Shown here: piece by piece, positions 11,403-23,000 of the stretch
Numbering within the stretch: the stretch's first letter is position 1
How the letters are laid out: the number at the start of each line of letters is the position of its first letter
Origin: Erpetoichthys calabaricus
Taxonomy: Eukaryota > Chordata > Cladistia > Polypteriformes > Polypteridae
Assembly (NCBI RefSeq): GCF_900747795.2
Contig: NC_041402.2
Span: 183,812,875-183,876,874, forward strand
Direction of reading: 5' to 3'
Length of the DNA stretch: 64,000 bases
Made by a program: the position numbers and the translations under genes
The notes under the pieces: model-generated
Seen by the model: the letters and a program-made list of their open reading frames with translations, nothing else
The model's database searches: none
Told to the model about the DNA's origin: nothing

Positions 11403-11976
11403 CAAATGCCTGTGTGTCCATTTGGTTGCCATGTCTCTGTTATATGTATTTGGTGTGAGATTCATAAAAGCAGTACTAATATTTGTGATGTGCCATGTCT
11501 TGGAATGACATTATAAAATACATTCCAAATTCTGTAAACATTAATGCTGAGGTCTACGTTGATTACTTAGATTTAAACCTGTACAGCTATTACACAAACA
11601 CACACATATTTTATATATTAACGTCTACATGTGGAAGTGTGTGTGTCTGTACGGCCTGGAAGTGAGAGGTGGAGTCGGGGTATGTGCTCCATCTCTGAGG
11701 ATACACAAGTGAGGCCAGTATGTCGATGAAGCGAAATATCTGAAGAAAGAGTCACTCGCTTAGCGGCTAATACAGAAGCGAGGTGAGCACATCGGCAAAA
11801 TGGTATCCCTTTTACTTTTTCTTCCACCGCTATTGCACAAATGAGGCGAGCATGTCGGCAACATAAATCATCCTAGGAGAGAGATGACCAGGGTAGTTCA
11901 TTTCAATTACCTGACATCTCTACATTTCAATTTTTTTTCTGATGATCTCAATAGTTTCTAGGATCTTACACAGCTA

Positions 11977-12014
<38 letters not shown>

Positions 12015-12261
12015 TGTAGCGGACGGCTGGAACCCTTACCTAGCTGGGACTCCTGGAGAAGGAAAGATACCGGGAGAGAAACAATATCTCCCCCGGGACA
12101 CCAGACGGCAGCCACCCTGATTGGGGTCAGGGCCACAGGAACAGAGCTTGGAAGCTCAACCCTGTGAGGGCCCATGGCCACTGCCAGGGGGCACCTAGAC
12201 ATTTATTAAACCGTTGACTGCAGCACTTCCGCCACACCAGGACTCCAGTTGTGTTGTCACA
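12015..12261 (+). repeat. GC-rich LTR-like fossil, copy 4 (short)
   Basis: Begins TGTAGCGGACGG directly after a (TA)n tract and ends near TTGTCACA. It shares the ACAGAGCTTGGAAGCTCAAC block with copy 1 (there with a few changes). It is shorter than the other copies, so internal sequence is missing. Confidence 0.45.
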
Positions 12262-12420
12262 AGTGCATTATATTGGCTAAGTGTAAGATCCCTTGATTTC
12301 TGTTCAGCAGTTTTTGCGATATAACCTAACATTTTAGTTCCCTTTTTAATCGCTTCTTTTTGTTGAAAAGATGAAAATGTTGTGTCAACATGAACCCCTA
12401 AATCATGTTCTGAGATTGCT
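12262..12420 (-). mobile_element. LINE reverse transcriptase C-terminal fragment
   Basis: Minus-strand translation gives HDLGVHVDTTFSSFQQKEAI and KKGTKMLGYIAKTAEQKS, the block after the YLG motif in CR1/L2/Jockey-type LINE proteins. Short, truncated relic. Confidence 0.6.
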
Positions 12421-12440
12421 TCCTAGAGTCTCTCATCTTG

Positions 12441-12990
12441 TCTTTATATCTAATACTCTACTGTGGCTGTCCATTCGTCTGTCCAGGATTTTAACTCACC
12501 TGTAGCTTGCAAACCATTTGACCTATTGACCTGAAATTTGGTACACATATACTACGTGATGTCTAATATCCGCTTTCGTGATGATGATTGACCTCCAAGG
12601 TTATTCCTCTTTTTATTATTTTATTTTATTATAGAATCAACTCTCATCAGCCATTCTCATTCCCTACCACCTTCGCCGTCACTTCCCCTATCTCTTCATA
12701 TCTTAAATCATTCTTGAGGCAGATTGAAGACTTAAGTGCCAGCGTAAGTGAAAAATTAAGGAAAACGTACTAAGTAATCGCAACACAAACACTGACTTAA
12801 TAAGTTTTAACGCGAAAAGATGCCGACTGATTAAGATAAGAAGCGGGCCGCTAGGGTGGAGAAAAGAAGAGCTGCTCAGGAAGCACATCAACCCCTGAGC
12901 AAACGAATGCTAAACGTACAAAGAAAGAGGATGAAGACTAGGAATGCTCAAGTCAAGTGGACTCACTGCACGATACAGTGCGCCGTTACT
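12441..12990 (+). mobile_element. Helitron-like 5' fragment (putative)
   Basis: Begins TCTTTATATCTAATACTC, resembling Helitron 5' ends (TC plus AT-rich). About 400 bases later a basic reading appears (RAARVEKRRAAQEAHQ) like the Arg/Ala/Glu-rich N-terminus of Helitron Rep/helicase proteins. No Rep or helicase motif is present and no 3' end was found, so the call is tentative. Confidence 0.4.
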
Positions 12991-13289
12991 GGTAACTTAT
13001 AATTGAGGTTCCTGTTGCCCATGGATAGCACTTTTCACATTTCTGCATTAAGCTGCAATACTTCATTGATTAGAATGTGAACTAAAATGCAATTTAGTTG
13101 GAAGACTAAGAGTAAAACTAAATCAAAATTAACACTGAAGCAGAGGAACAGAGGAGCTGGAGAGGCCGGAATGCCGTTGGAAGAAGACCCTCCAGGAGAG
13201 GGCTTGCAGATGTCCAATCGAGAGAGAACCAGTGCCTGAGCAAGGAGTTACATGGCGTAATTAATGAGGAAAAGTCGATTCCTCTAAGT

Positions 13290-13714
13290 CAAGGGTTCCC
13301 AAACTTTTTTCAGCCTCAGACCCCTTTACCAAAAACTTTTAAAACCGTCGACCCCCTAATTACATGCAATGGTTTTTCATATCCGCACTTGCTTTGATAT
13401 GTTCGATAAGACAATGAATAGACATGTTTGTGCTACATGTATTTTCATGCATTCTTACGTGTGACTCTTTTAATGACACATTTTACCTTTTCGTTCGCAA
13501 ATTTGGTATGTAATGTGTTTTTTTTAAATGATTTTACTTCTTAATTAGGTACCTATTGGAATCATAGATATTTTGAAGTAACAAACAAATAGCAGTAGTA
13601 AGGGGGTCTATTTTTGCTGTCGTTGACCCCCAAATTTTTTCATTGAAACTATCGACCCCTAGAAAGTTCAAATCGACCCCAGGGGGTCAATATCGACCAC
13701 TTTGGGAACCCTTG
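13290..13714. mobile_element. hAT-type MITE
   Basis: Terminal inverted repeats CAAGGGTTCCCAAA and TTTGGGAACCCTTG. A perfect 8-bp target duplication CTCTAAGT lies at 13282-13289 and 13715-13722, the hAT hallmark. The 425-bp interior is non-coding. It lies just upstream of the GTF3C5 promoter. Confidence 0.88.
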
Positions 13715-13829
13715 CTCTAAGTATTATGAATAAGGAAACGACACCACAATGATGCTGAAAAATATATACGCAATGATCTTATGTTATGCTATTGCCCGCA
13801 CCAAAAAAATTCGAAATAATGTTTACAGC

Positions 13830-14040
13830 TTGTGCCGGTCAATTCGTTTACACTCCGGCCGTCGAACTCTAAAGCATCCCCCCACACCGGGCTCCAATCG
13901 ACCTTTGATCAGCAGTGTTACGTTATGTTAAAATCGTTTTACGAGAGCTGGGACGGGAACTAAAACAGCGTGGTGCAGATGTCGCTCCGATTGGTTTTTG
14001 AGTGCCGGACCGGAAGTACAAGTGAGCGCGCGCACACTTG
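13830..14040 (+). promoter_or_regulatory. gtf3c5: CpG-rich GTF3C5 promoter
   Basis: CpG-rich compared with the AT-rich surroundings. It contains an inverted CCAAT motif (GATTGG, about 13988) and an ETS-type site (ACCGGAAGTAC, about 14009) some 30 bases before the start codon, then a GCGCGCGC run. There is no TATA box. This is the usual layout of a housekeeping-gene promoter and suits a general transcription factor gene. Factor binding is inferred from motifs only. Confidence 0.65.
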
Positions 14041-17000
14041 ATGATGGAGAGCGACATGATGGAGTCTGAACCGGTGGACTGTACAAAGGAGTGCTCTGCA
14101 GCCGACTATAGTTCTGTCACTATACCGCTGCAGCAGCCATTTAACCGTTTGGTGTGCATCGAGTACCCTTGTCGAATTCGAAATGAAAAGGCCATGCTGG
14201 AGACTCTGGGAGGCGAGGATGGTATGAGCAAGGTGCGTGTCTATGTTGTTGTCGGTCCGTACGGGGAAAGGAGAAGCGGAACAAGTTGTGCGATCTGTTC
14301 AAGCTTTGGACGAAGGAGTGAGTTTATTTATTGTAGTCCTGGGGGAGGCGGTTGGAGACGCCTCCTTCATCAGAGGATATTGTCGCTTTGTATTCAAAGG
14401 CTGTGTCACTGAGTGAAATAGTGTTACTATATCAAGTTCGGCAAATAGCTAGCAGTATATAAACTGTACGTCCAAAAGTGTTTGGACGGCCCTCCAAAGG
14501 ATTGAGGTCAGGTGTTTCATCGTTACCAGGTGCATAAAATAAAGCCGTAGCCTTGCAATATTCATTAGTAGTAGAATCGGTCGTACAGATGAGCTCGCAT
14601 TAAACGTGCCAGTGTCACTTGATGGCACCTTTGCCACAAGCCGGTACGTGACATTTCTGCTCTGCTAGATTTGCCCCTGTCAACTGTAAGCGCTATTATT
14701 GTGACGGGGAAGCGTCGAAGAGAAACAACCGCTCACCCAGCAAGTAGCAGACCAGCAAACTCGCAGAGCGGGGCCGCCGAGTGGTGAAGTAGGTGATGCC
14801 GTTTAGGACTTCATTCACCGCTGATACGCAGTATCTTAGAACGAATACGCTTTATAGTGAAGTTTTGTCTCCTACACAATGTACTGAAGAACAATACACA
14901 GTATAGATAGGTAGAACTATATTTGTTCCCTGGGTGAAATTTGACTGTTTACAGAGGCTCTTTAAATACATACGTAAATACAAAAATATTTACATGCAAG
15001 CACAATGGTCTCGACACACACACACACACACAATGACTAAAAAGGAGGAAACTTTAGAGAAACAAAACATCCGACTTGGCAGTCACAGTGCCAGTGAGGC
15101 GTTATACAGGTATTTTAACGTTGGTATTGTGAGAAAGAGACACCACAGATATTTCAAGAAAACACTTTGTATTACATTACCAGTATTAAGAGTACAGAGT
15201 CCAGCCCCTCTCAAGGAGATTGTCAGAAGTAGCTTCAACTCCCACCTCCGGCAGAACTTCGACCACATCCCAAGGGAGGTGGGGGACATGGAGTCCAAAT
15301 GGGCCATGTTCCGTGCCTCTATTGTTGAGGCAGCTGACCGGAGCTGTGGCTGTAAGGTGGTCGGTGCCTGTCGTGGCGGCAATCCCCCGAACCCGTTGGT
15401 GGACACTGGCGGTGAAGGATGCCGTCAAGCTGAAGAAGGAGTCCTACAGGACCCTTTTGTCCTGTGGGACCCTGGAGGCAGCTGATAGGTTCCGGCAGGC
15501 CAAGCGGAATGCGGCTTTGGTGGTTGCTGAGGCAAAAACTCGGGCGTGGGAGGAGTTTGGGGAGGCCATGGAGAACGACTTTCGGACGGCTTCGAAGAGA
15601 TTCTGGTCCACCATCCGGCGTCTCAGGAAGGGGAAGCAGTGCAGTGCCAACACTGTATATGGTGGGGACGGTGCGCTGCTGACCTCGACTCGGGACGTTG
15701 TGGGTCGGTGGGGGGAGTACTTCGAAGACCTCCTCAATCCCATTAACATGCCTTCCAATGAGGAAGCAGAGCCTGGGAAATCAGAGGTGGGCTCCCCCAT
15801 CTCTGGGACTGAGGTCACCGAGGTGGTCAAAAAACTCCTTGGTGGCAGGGCCCCAGGGGTGGATGAGATACGCCCGGAGTTCCTCAAGGCTCTGGATGTT
15901 GTAGGACTGTCTTGGTTGAGACGCCTCTGCAACATCGCATGGACATCAGGGACAGTGCCTCTGGATTGGCAGACCGGGGTGGTGGTCCCCCTCTTTAAGA
16001 AAGGGGATCGGAGGGTGTGTTCCAACTACAGAGGGATCACACTCCTCAGCCTCCCTGGAAAAGTCTATTCAGGGGTCCTGGAGAGGAGGGTCCGTCGGAT
16101 AGTCGAGCCTCGGATTCAGGAGGAACAGTGTGGTTTTCGTCCTGGTCGCGGAACAGTGGACCAGCTCTATACCCTTAACAGGGTCCTGGAGGGTGCATGG
16201 GAGTTTGCCCAACCAGTCTACATGTGGTTTTGTGGACTTGGAAAAGGCATTCGACCGTGTCCCTCGGGGAATCCTGTGGGGGGTACTCCGAGAGTATGGG
16301 GTACGGGCCCCCTTGATAAGGGCTGTTCGGTCCCTGTACGATTGGTGCCAGAGCTTGGTCCGCATTGCCGGCAGTAAGTCGAACCCGTTTCCAGTGAGAG
16401 TTGGACTCCGCCAGGGCTGCCCTTTGTCACCGATTCTGTTCATAACTTTTATGGACAGAATTTCTAGGCGCAGCCAGGGCGTTGAGGGGGTCCGGTTTGG
16501 TGGGCTCAGGATTGGGTTTTTGCAGATGATGTTGTCCTGTTTGCTTCATCAGGCCGTGATCTTCAGCTCTCTCTGGATCGGTTTGCAGCCGAGTGTGAAG
16601 CGGCTGGGATGAGAATCAGCACCTCCAAATCCGAGACCATGGTCCTCAGCCGGAAAAGGGTGGAGTGCCCTCTCAGGGTTGGTAGCGAGATCCTGCCCCA
16701 AGTGGAGGAGTTCAAGTATCTCGGGGTCTTGTTCACGAGTGAGGGAAGAATGGAGCGTGAGATTGGCAGGCGGATCGGTGCGGCATCCGCAGTAATGCGG
16801 GCGCTGCATCGGTCTGTCGTGATGAAAAAGGAGCTGAGCCGCAAGGCGAAGCTCTCAATTTACCAGTCGATCTATGTTCCTACCCTCACCTATGGTCATG
16901 AACTATGGGTAGTGACCGAAAGAACAAGATCGCGAATACAAGCGGCTGAAATGAGTTTCCTCCGCAGGGTGTCTGGGCTTTCCCTTAAAGATAGGGTGAG

Positions 17001-20000
17001 AAGCTCAGTCATCCGGGAGGGGCTCAGAGTAGAGCCGCTGCTTCTCCGCATCGAGAGGAGTCGGATGAGGTGGCTCGGGCATCTAATCAGGATGCCTCAT
17101 GGACGCCTCCCTGGTGAGGTGTTCCGGGCACGTCTAACCGGGAGGAGGCCCCGGGGAAGACCCAGGACACGCTGGAGGGACTATGTCTCCGGGCTGGCCT
17201 GGGAACGCCTTGGGATTCTCCTGGAAGAGCTAGAAGAAGTGGCCGGGGAGAGGGAAGTCTGGGCATCTCTGCTCAAGCTGCTGCCCCTGCGACCCGACCT
17301 CGGATAAGCGGGAGACGATGGATGGATATTAAGAGTAAAGAAAATCGCTACAAATGGCAATATTCAAATTCCACTCTTTCTTTAGGCCCAATTCCAGGAC
17401 TCATACACCAGGCAGCATCGGTTAGTGGTGGTAGGCAAACTCCACACCCCATATTTAAATTTCAAGAAAAACACTCCCATTGTCAAAACCTATAAACCAA
17501 CATGAAAGAAATCATAATTAACAGTCAAATTTTAGGTGCAGTGCCACAGAGCCTCCTGGGATGTCAGTTCTGTCTGTCGCTACAGTATAAAGGAGCCCCA
17601 GTTGCATTTCTTGACAGTAAGTCATTGCTGAAAGTCCTCCGTGTTAGTATGTGAGAGAGGGGACATGCATCATTGTTCATAATGGCACTCAGTTTTGTAT
17701 TCATTCTCTCCTCCTTTACTACCTCCATGGGGTCCAGTTGATATCCCATAACTGAGCCTGCTCTTTTAATTAGCTCGTTGATTCAGTAGGTCTGTCTTGA
17801 AGTGATGTTACCAGCCTAGCACACCACAACGTAAAATAAATTGCATTGGTTGTTACAGATTTGATGATATGAAGGATGTCACTACCCACATTAAAGGAAC
17901 ACTGTCTCCTAAGAAAAAAAACAGAGCTTGCTCTCTCCGTTCTTATATGGTTCTCTGTGTTCCAAGACCAGTACAACCTGTCGTTAATGTGGACCCCCAA
18001 GTACTTGAAGGAGTACACTCCCTTTACATCTACTCCCTGAACACTGACCGGACACAGAGGCTCTTTGGTGTGGTGAAAGTGAATATCCAGTTCATTGATT
18101 TTACTGGTGTTAAGTTGCAGACAATTCTTTCTACACAAAGAAATAGAGTTCTCTACCTGACTCCTGTCTTATGTATCATCCCCCCGTCTCAACACAACCT
18201 AGAAGTGCAAGATTTCTGCAAATTTCATGACCTGGTGTTATATTTATAGTCTGAGATGTACAAAGTGAAGAGAAAAGGAGACCGGACTGTTCTCTGTGGT
18301 GCTCCAGTGTTGCTCAGGTCCTCATCTGAAGCACCATCTTTGAGTCTCTCAAACTGCGGTCTACCTGACAGTTCTTTATCCAGGACACCATAGGCTCATC
18401 CACCTGCTTATCTCTGAGCTTACCCCTTCACAGAGAAGGTTGGAAGAAAAATCCTCACAGTGCTGCCAGCGTTGTCCAGTAATAATATATACTGAAATTT
18501 TGTCTCATGCAATACAATATACTAATGCCCATACATTGAATACTGAAATGCCACCATATACTGAAACACATGAATTTTATAGAAATACATAGTGTATATA
18601 GTGAGATTTTGTCACATACTGTACTATATACAGAAACGTATGCGCTATGTAGTTAAACACATACACTGTATACTGAATCTCATACATTTTATAGTGAACT
18701 GCATACACTATATAGTGTGATGTTATCTCCTACACAACATACTGAAATGCTTACACTCTGTTGTGAAACTTATACTGTACATGATACAAATTATTTTTAG
18801 CAGGATAGGGCGCCAGTTACACAAGCAAGATAGTGGAGGCATGGTTTGCATTGGCTGGGTATCAGTTATTAGATCTGTGGCCTGGCAATTCACCAGACCT
18901 TAACCCAATCGAAAATGCATGGGTGAAAAAGAGGAAAGCCATTGCTGAAGTGCACCCAACTTCTGTGGAAGACCTGAAACACAAAATCAAACAAGTTTGG
19001 GTGTCACAGATCATAGAAGACTACAGTCGTCAACTCTGCCATTCCATGCCTGCTCAGATCCAAGCTGTACTCGATAATAATGGATGACATACAAAATACT
19101 AAAAACACTTCTAGTAGTACCAACAGTTATGCAAAATTAAAGAATTGCCAGTAGCTGTGTATATTTGACTTGCTTTTTTGTTTTGCTTTAGAGTACTTGT
19201 CTATATGTGCACCTCAATGCTGAGTTCACATACTTTTGCACATGACTGTACATTGTGTAGATTTGTCTTCTACATTATATATCATATACAATGTATGTTG
19301 ATAATTTATCTCATACACTACCAGCTTTTATTGACTTGACTGCAACAGACATGTAAGAACAGAAAAAATCAAGAAGGTTGTGAATGTGTGTTTCATACTG
19401 TACATTTCCTGCTGAGCAGTATCTCTGTGTGCACCAGTGCATTGTTCCCACTGACAGCTGTGGTGTGATGTTGTACAGAAAAGCTAAACAGACATATTCT
19501 CTGTGTGACACAAAATCTTTTCATTGATATTTAACAGAAACTACATTAGAAAATACTGTAGACTTGCATTCTTTTTTTTAAACATGTTAATTACATTCAA
19601 AACCTTTATAATCCAATTCCAGGCCTCCTGGATCCAAGGAGTAGTGGGACGGGCCGGGGTGGAACCTGTTTTGGCAGTATTTTGTGCAAGGCAGGAAACA
19701 ACTTATAAATTCCTAGAAAATCTGTTAGTTTAATTTAATGTGGTTAGTATGAATGATACGTGCTTCAAAATGGAGTTGCTGTATTTCATTCTGGATTGCA
19801 TGCCTTTCAGTTTCATCTGCATGTGTTTCAGCATACAGGTGTTGGTCATAAAATTAGAATATCATGACAAAGTTGATTTATTTCAGTAATTATATTCAAA
19901 AAGTGAAACTTGTATATTAGATTCATTCATTACACACAGACTGATGTATTTCAAATGTTTATTTTAATGTTGATGTTCAGTAATATCTAAGTCTTCTAAT

Positions 20001-23000
20001 ACTTTATGTTCTATATACTTGTTTACAGACCTTTGCTGACCCCTCCAAGCGCCTGGAACTGTGTTTCCGTCCACAGGACCCATATTGCCATCCTGTTTGT
20101 GGTAATCGGTATACCTCCATGAGTCTGTTGTTGAGGGTCCGTAGAAGAATCCAAAAGGTGAATACTGAAGCAAAAACGGAATCTTCCGAAAAAATTCCTA
20201 CTCCAACAGGCCAATGTCACATGGAAGTACTGGGGTTTATTGGTACAACATACAAATTTCAAGGTATACTCTTTATCTCATTTCATGAACTAACCTGTAC
20301 AGGAAGAGTTATATTTTTGTTAACTTGGATTAGTCCTGGATTCAAATCCTGGCATGGAAAAGACATGCTTATTGGGTTAATAACCACCTTGAAAGCAGCC
20401 CAGGATTTGATCGTGGCTTTGTGTGTGTGACCCCTGATTAAATTGGACCAAGCCCAGATTTGGTTTCTGCAATTCTGCCTGAATATGTTTTTAGCTATTG
20501 GTATTCCCATAGAAGAAAAAGTTGATTCAGAAAATAGATGGACATCCTCCAGTGGCTGTGTAATTTTAAAGTTGTTTATTAGCCTTTTTGTGCAACACAT
20601 TTGAACTGATGTTTTAGCTGCAAAAGCCTGGATTCTAATCTTTCTAATCTTAAATATGGTTATCATCGGTATGGAGTTTGTGTGTTCTATGGATCTTGAT
20701 TTACATTAGCAGCTATACCACATGCTCTTCAGAAGAGCTCATCCACCTGAAATTAAGAAAGTTTGGGCCCGGCCAGTATCTTGGATGGGAGACCACCTAG
20801 GAAAAGCGTGGCCTCTCCAACACCTCTTCCAGTAAAACCCAACAGGGGATGTTTACCCTGAGGTCTGAATGTGGATCCCAGGGCAGTGCCGGGAACACTG
20901 TGCTGTAAAAATGGCACTGTTCTTTGGATGAGACATAACCAACAAGGTCCTGACTCTCTGTGGTCATTAAAGATCCCTGAGAATCTTTCGTAAAGAGTAT
21001 CCACAGTTTTTGCAATTCCACAGGAGTGGTGCTCCTGGAACCATATAGCTGCGGATATGTCGGGCCGACATGTTGTTGAGTTAGGTAGGAGCTGACCTTC
21101 AAATTACAAGATTATTTAAGTGAAAACCAGCAGCATCAGGATTTGGAACTCCTGACTGAATAATTCATAAGGGCAGAGTAGCTTCTGCGTTATTTTAAAA
21201 CAGGAACTGTACAGTATGAGTAGTATTGAAACATCTTTAGTCAAACTAACCAGGTCTTTATTTGCAGGTCTTGCAGATTTTCAGTACTTGGCTTTTCAAA
21301 CCAGCAAGGAAGGAAAGTGCACCTCCCTGTACGACAAGATCATATTGCAGCGTCCAGAGAAAAAGGAGTTTTTTGACCAGGACCTGCCACTGTTCATCCC
21401 TCCACCCCTATTTTCACGCCTTGATAATCCAACAGACTACTTCTACCGACCAGAAATTCAGCACAGGTTAGATTATTGTCATGAATTCTGGAGTTAACAC
21501 GTAGTCACCTTTTTAAGGGTTGAAGATGTTTTCCCTCATGAGCCGTGTTGTTATTCTGTTGTTTTCCCTTCCTTTCAGAGAAGGATATACTCCACCCCAG
21601 TTGTCCAGTGAAAATTTGATCGGACTGAGCCGTGCTCGGCGTCCACATAATGCAATTTTTGTGAATTTTGAAGATAAAGAGGTACCTAAAGAACCGATGA
21701 AGGCCGCTGTTTTGAAATGGAAACGCCTGCATGGCCACACAAATGACTTCAAGTTAGAAGAAGCAATAAAGCAAGTAAGATCTCCGTATTTCCCGAAAAG
21801 CACCATAACAAAGTGAATATCATAATGGCTACATTCAAACAGCAGGCTGAAGTGACTCCCTTCTGTTTTTAGCCCATTTGCATTTTTCTGACAGTTCAAA
21901 TTAGTGTTGCTAGTGATCTGAATCCATTATGCCTCTGTACAGATTATCTGTCCTGAATGTGCCCTTCATGTTCAGAAGTCAGAATTATAAATTTGTCCGA
22001 CAAATGTGACCTAACAGGCTGGCTGCTGTGCTACTTCGTTTATTTTTTTTCTTCAGTGCAAGATGTCTGTAATTCATTTGCTCGTAATGGCAGGAAGGAG
22101 AAATGTAAAATGAAATATCATCTATCACTTCTGCACCTGTGGAAATGTGTAGACCCAAGACTAGTGGGAGGGAGTGATGTGAAGGGTTTGATGAAAAACA
22201 GTGGTTTGACAATTTCATAATGTCGAGAGGGATGTCTCCATTGGTCAGATTCTGTTGGCCTACAAGACTGTCTCGAAAAAATAGGCATTTAATGTGCACC
22301 ATTTCCATCAGAAATAACATAGTAATTGGACTGGGCTGGCTGGTGGAATTCACCCCAAATTCTTAAGTCCGCCACCTTGCTTTCTTCCTATTTGTACACC
22401 AAGTCTGTAGTGTAATCCATGCTGATTTTCAACACATAGATATATTGTAAATTGACATAAATTAGCTGGGGAGTATATTTTTCCAGACTACTCTGTTTCA
22501 TTCAAATATAGGACACATTTTATGTTGCGAATGTTTGCTTAAGATTCAGTACTACATAGGAAAGTGGTATAAATCTGAAATGTGTTGATTCCATATGTAT
22601 TTTTGCGGTTCACACTTCCCTAAAAAGATATCACATGAGTGAACAGATCACAATTGAGCTTCAATGTGAAGGTGGCCAATGGGCACTGTTGTAATAAAAT
22701 ACTCTGTAAATGTACTGTTTTTTTACTTTCTTGTATACGAAGTATAGGGAAAGTATTGTAATCGTCCAATAATTCGACCTTGAGATTTTGATGAATCTTG
22801 ATGTTTTAGACCTCCCTGAGTCCGATTTACTGTCTCATAGGGAAAGTATTGTAATCGTCCAAAAAGTCAATTTTGATGAATCTCTGCATTTTAGACCCCC
22901 CTGAGTCTGAAAATACCCTTTTTGGAATTATGTTTGTGTGTCTGTTTGTGTGTGTGTATGTAAACACAATAACTTGAGTACGCTTTCTCTTAGGTCAACC

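Noticed and set aside
14038-14040. TTG as GTF3C5 start
   Set aside because: The ATG directly after it at 14041 is a normal start; there is no reason to invoke a non-ATG codon.
20158-20164. Early splice donor in GTF3C5 exon 2 (GTGAAT)
   Set aside because: The frame stays open beyond it and encodes [14 protein letters not shown], which is conserved in the family. The donor at 20264 is used.
20708-20830. 5S rRNA gene
   Set aside because: Only part matches 5S rRNA, with many changes, and it is fused to a SINE body.
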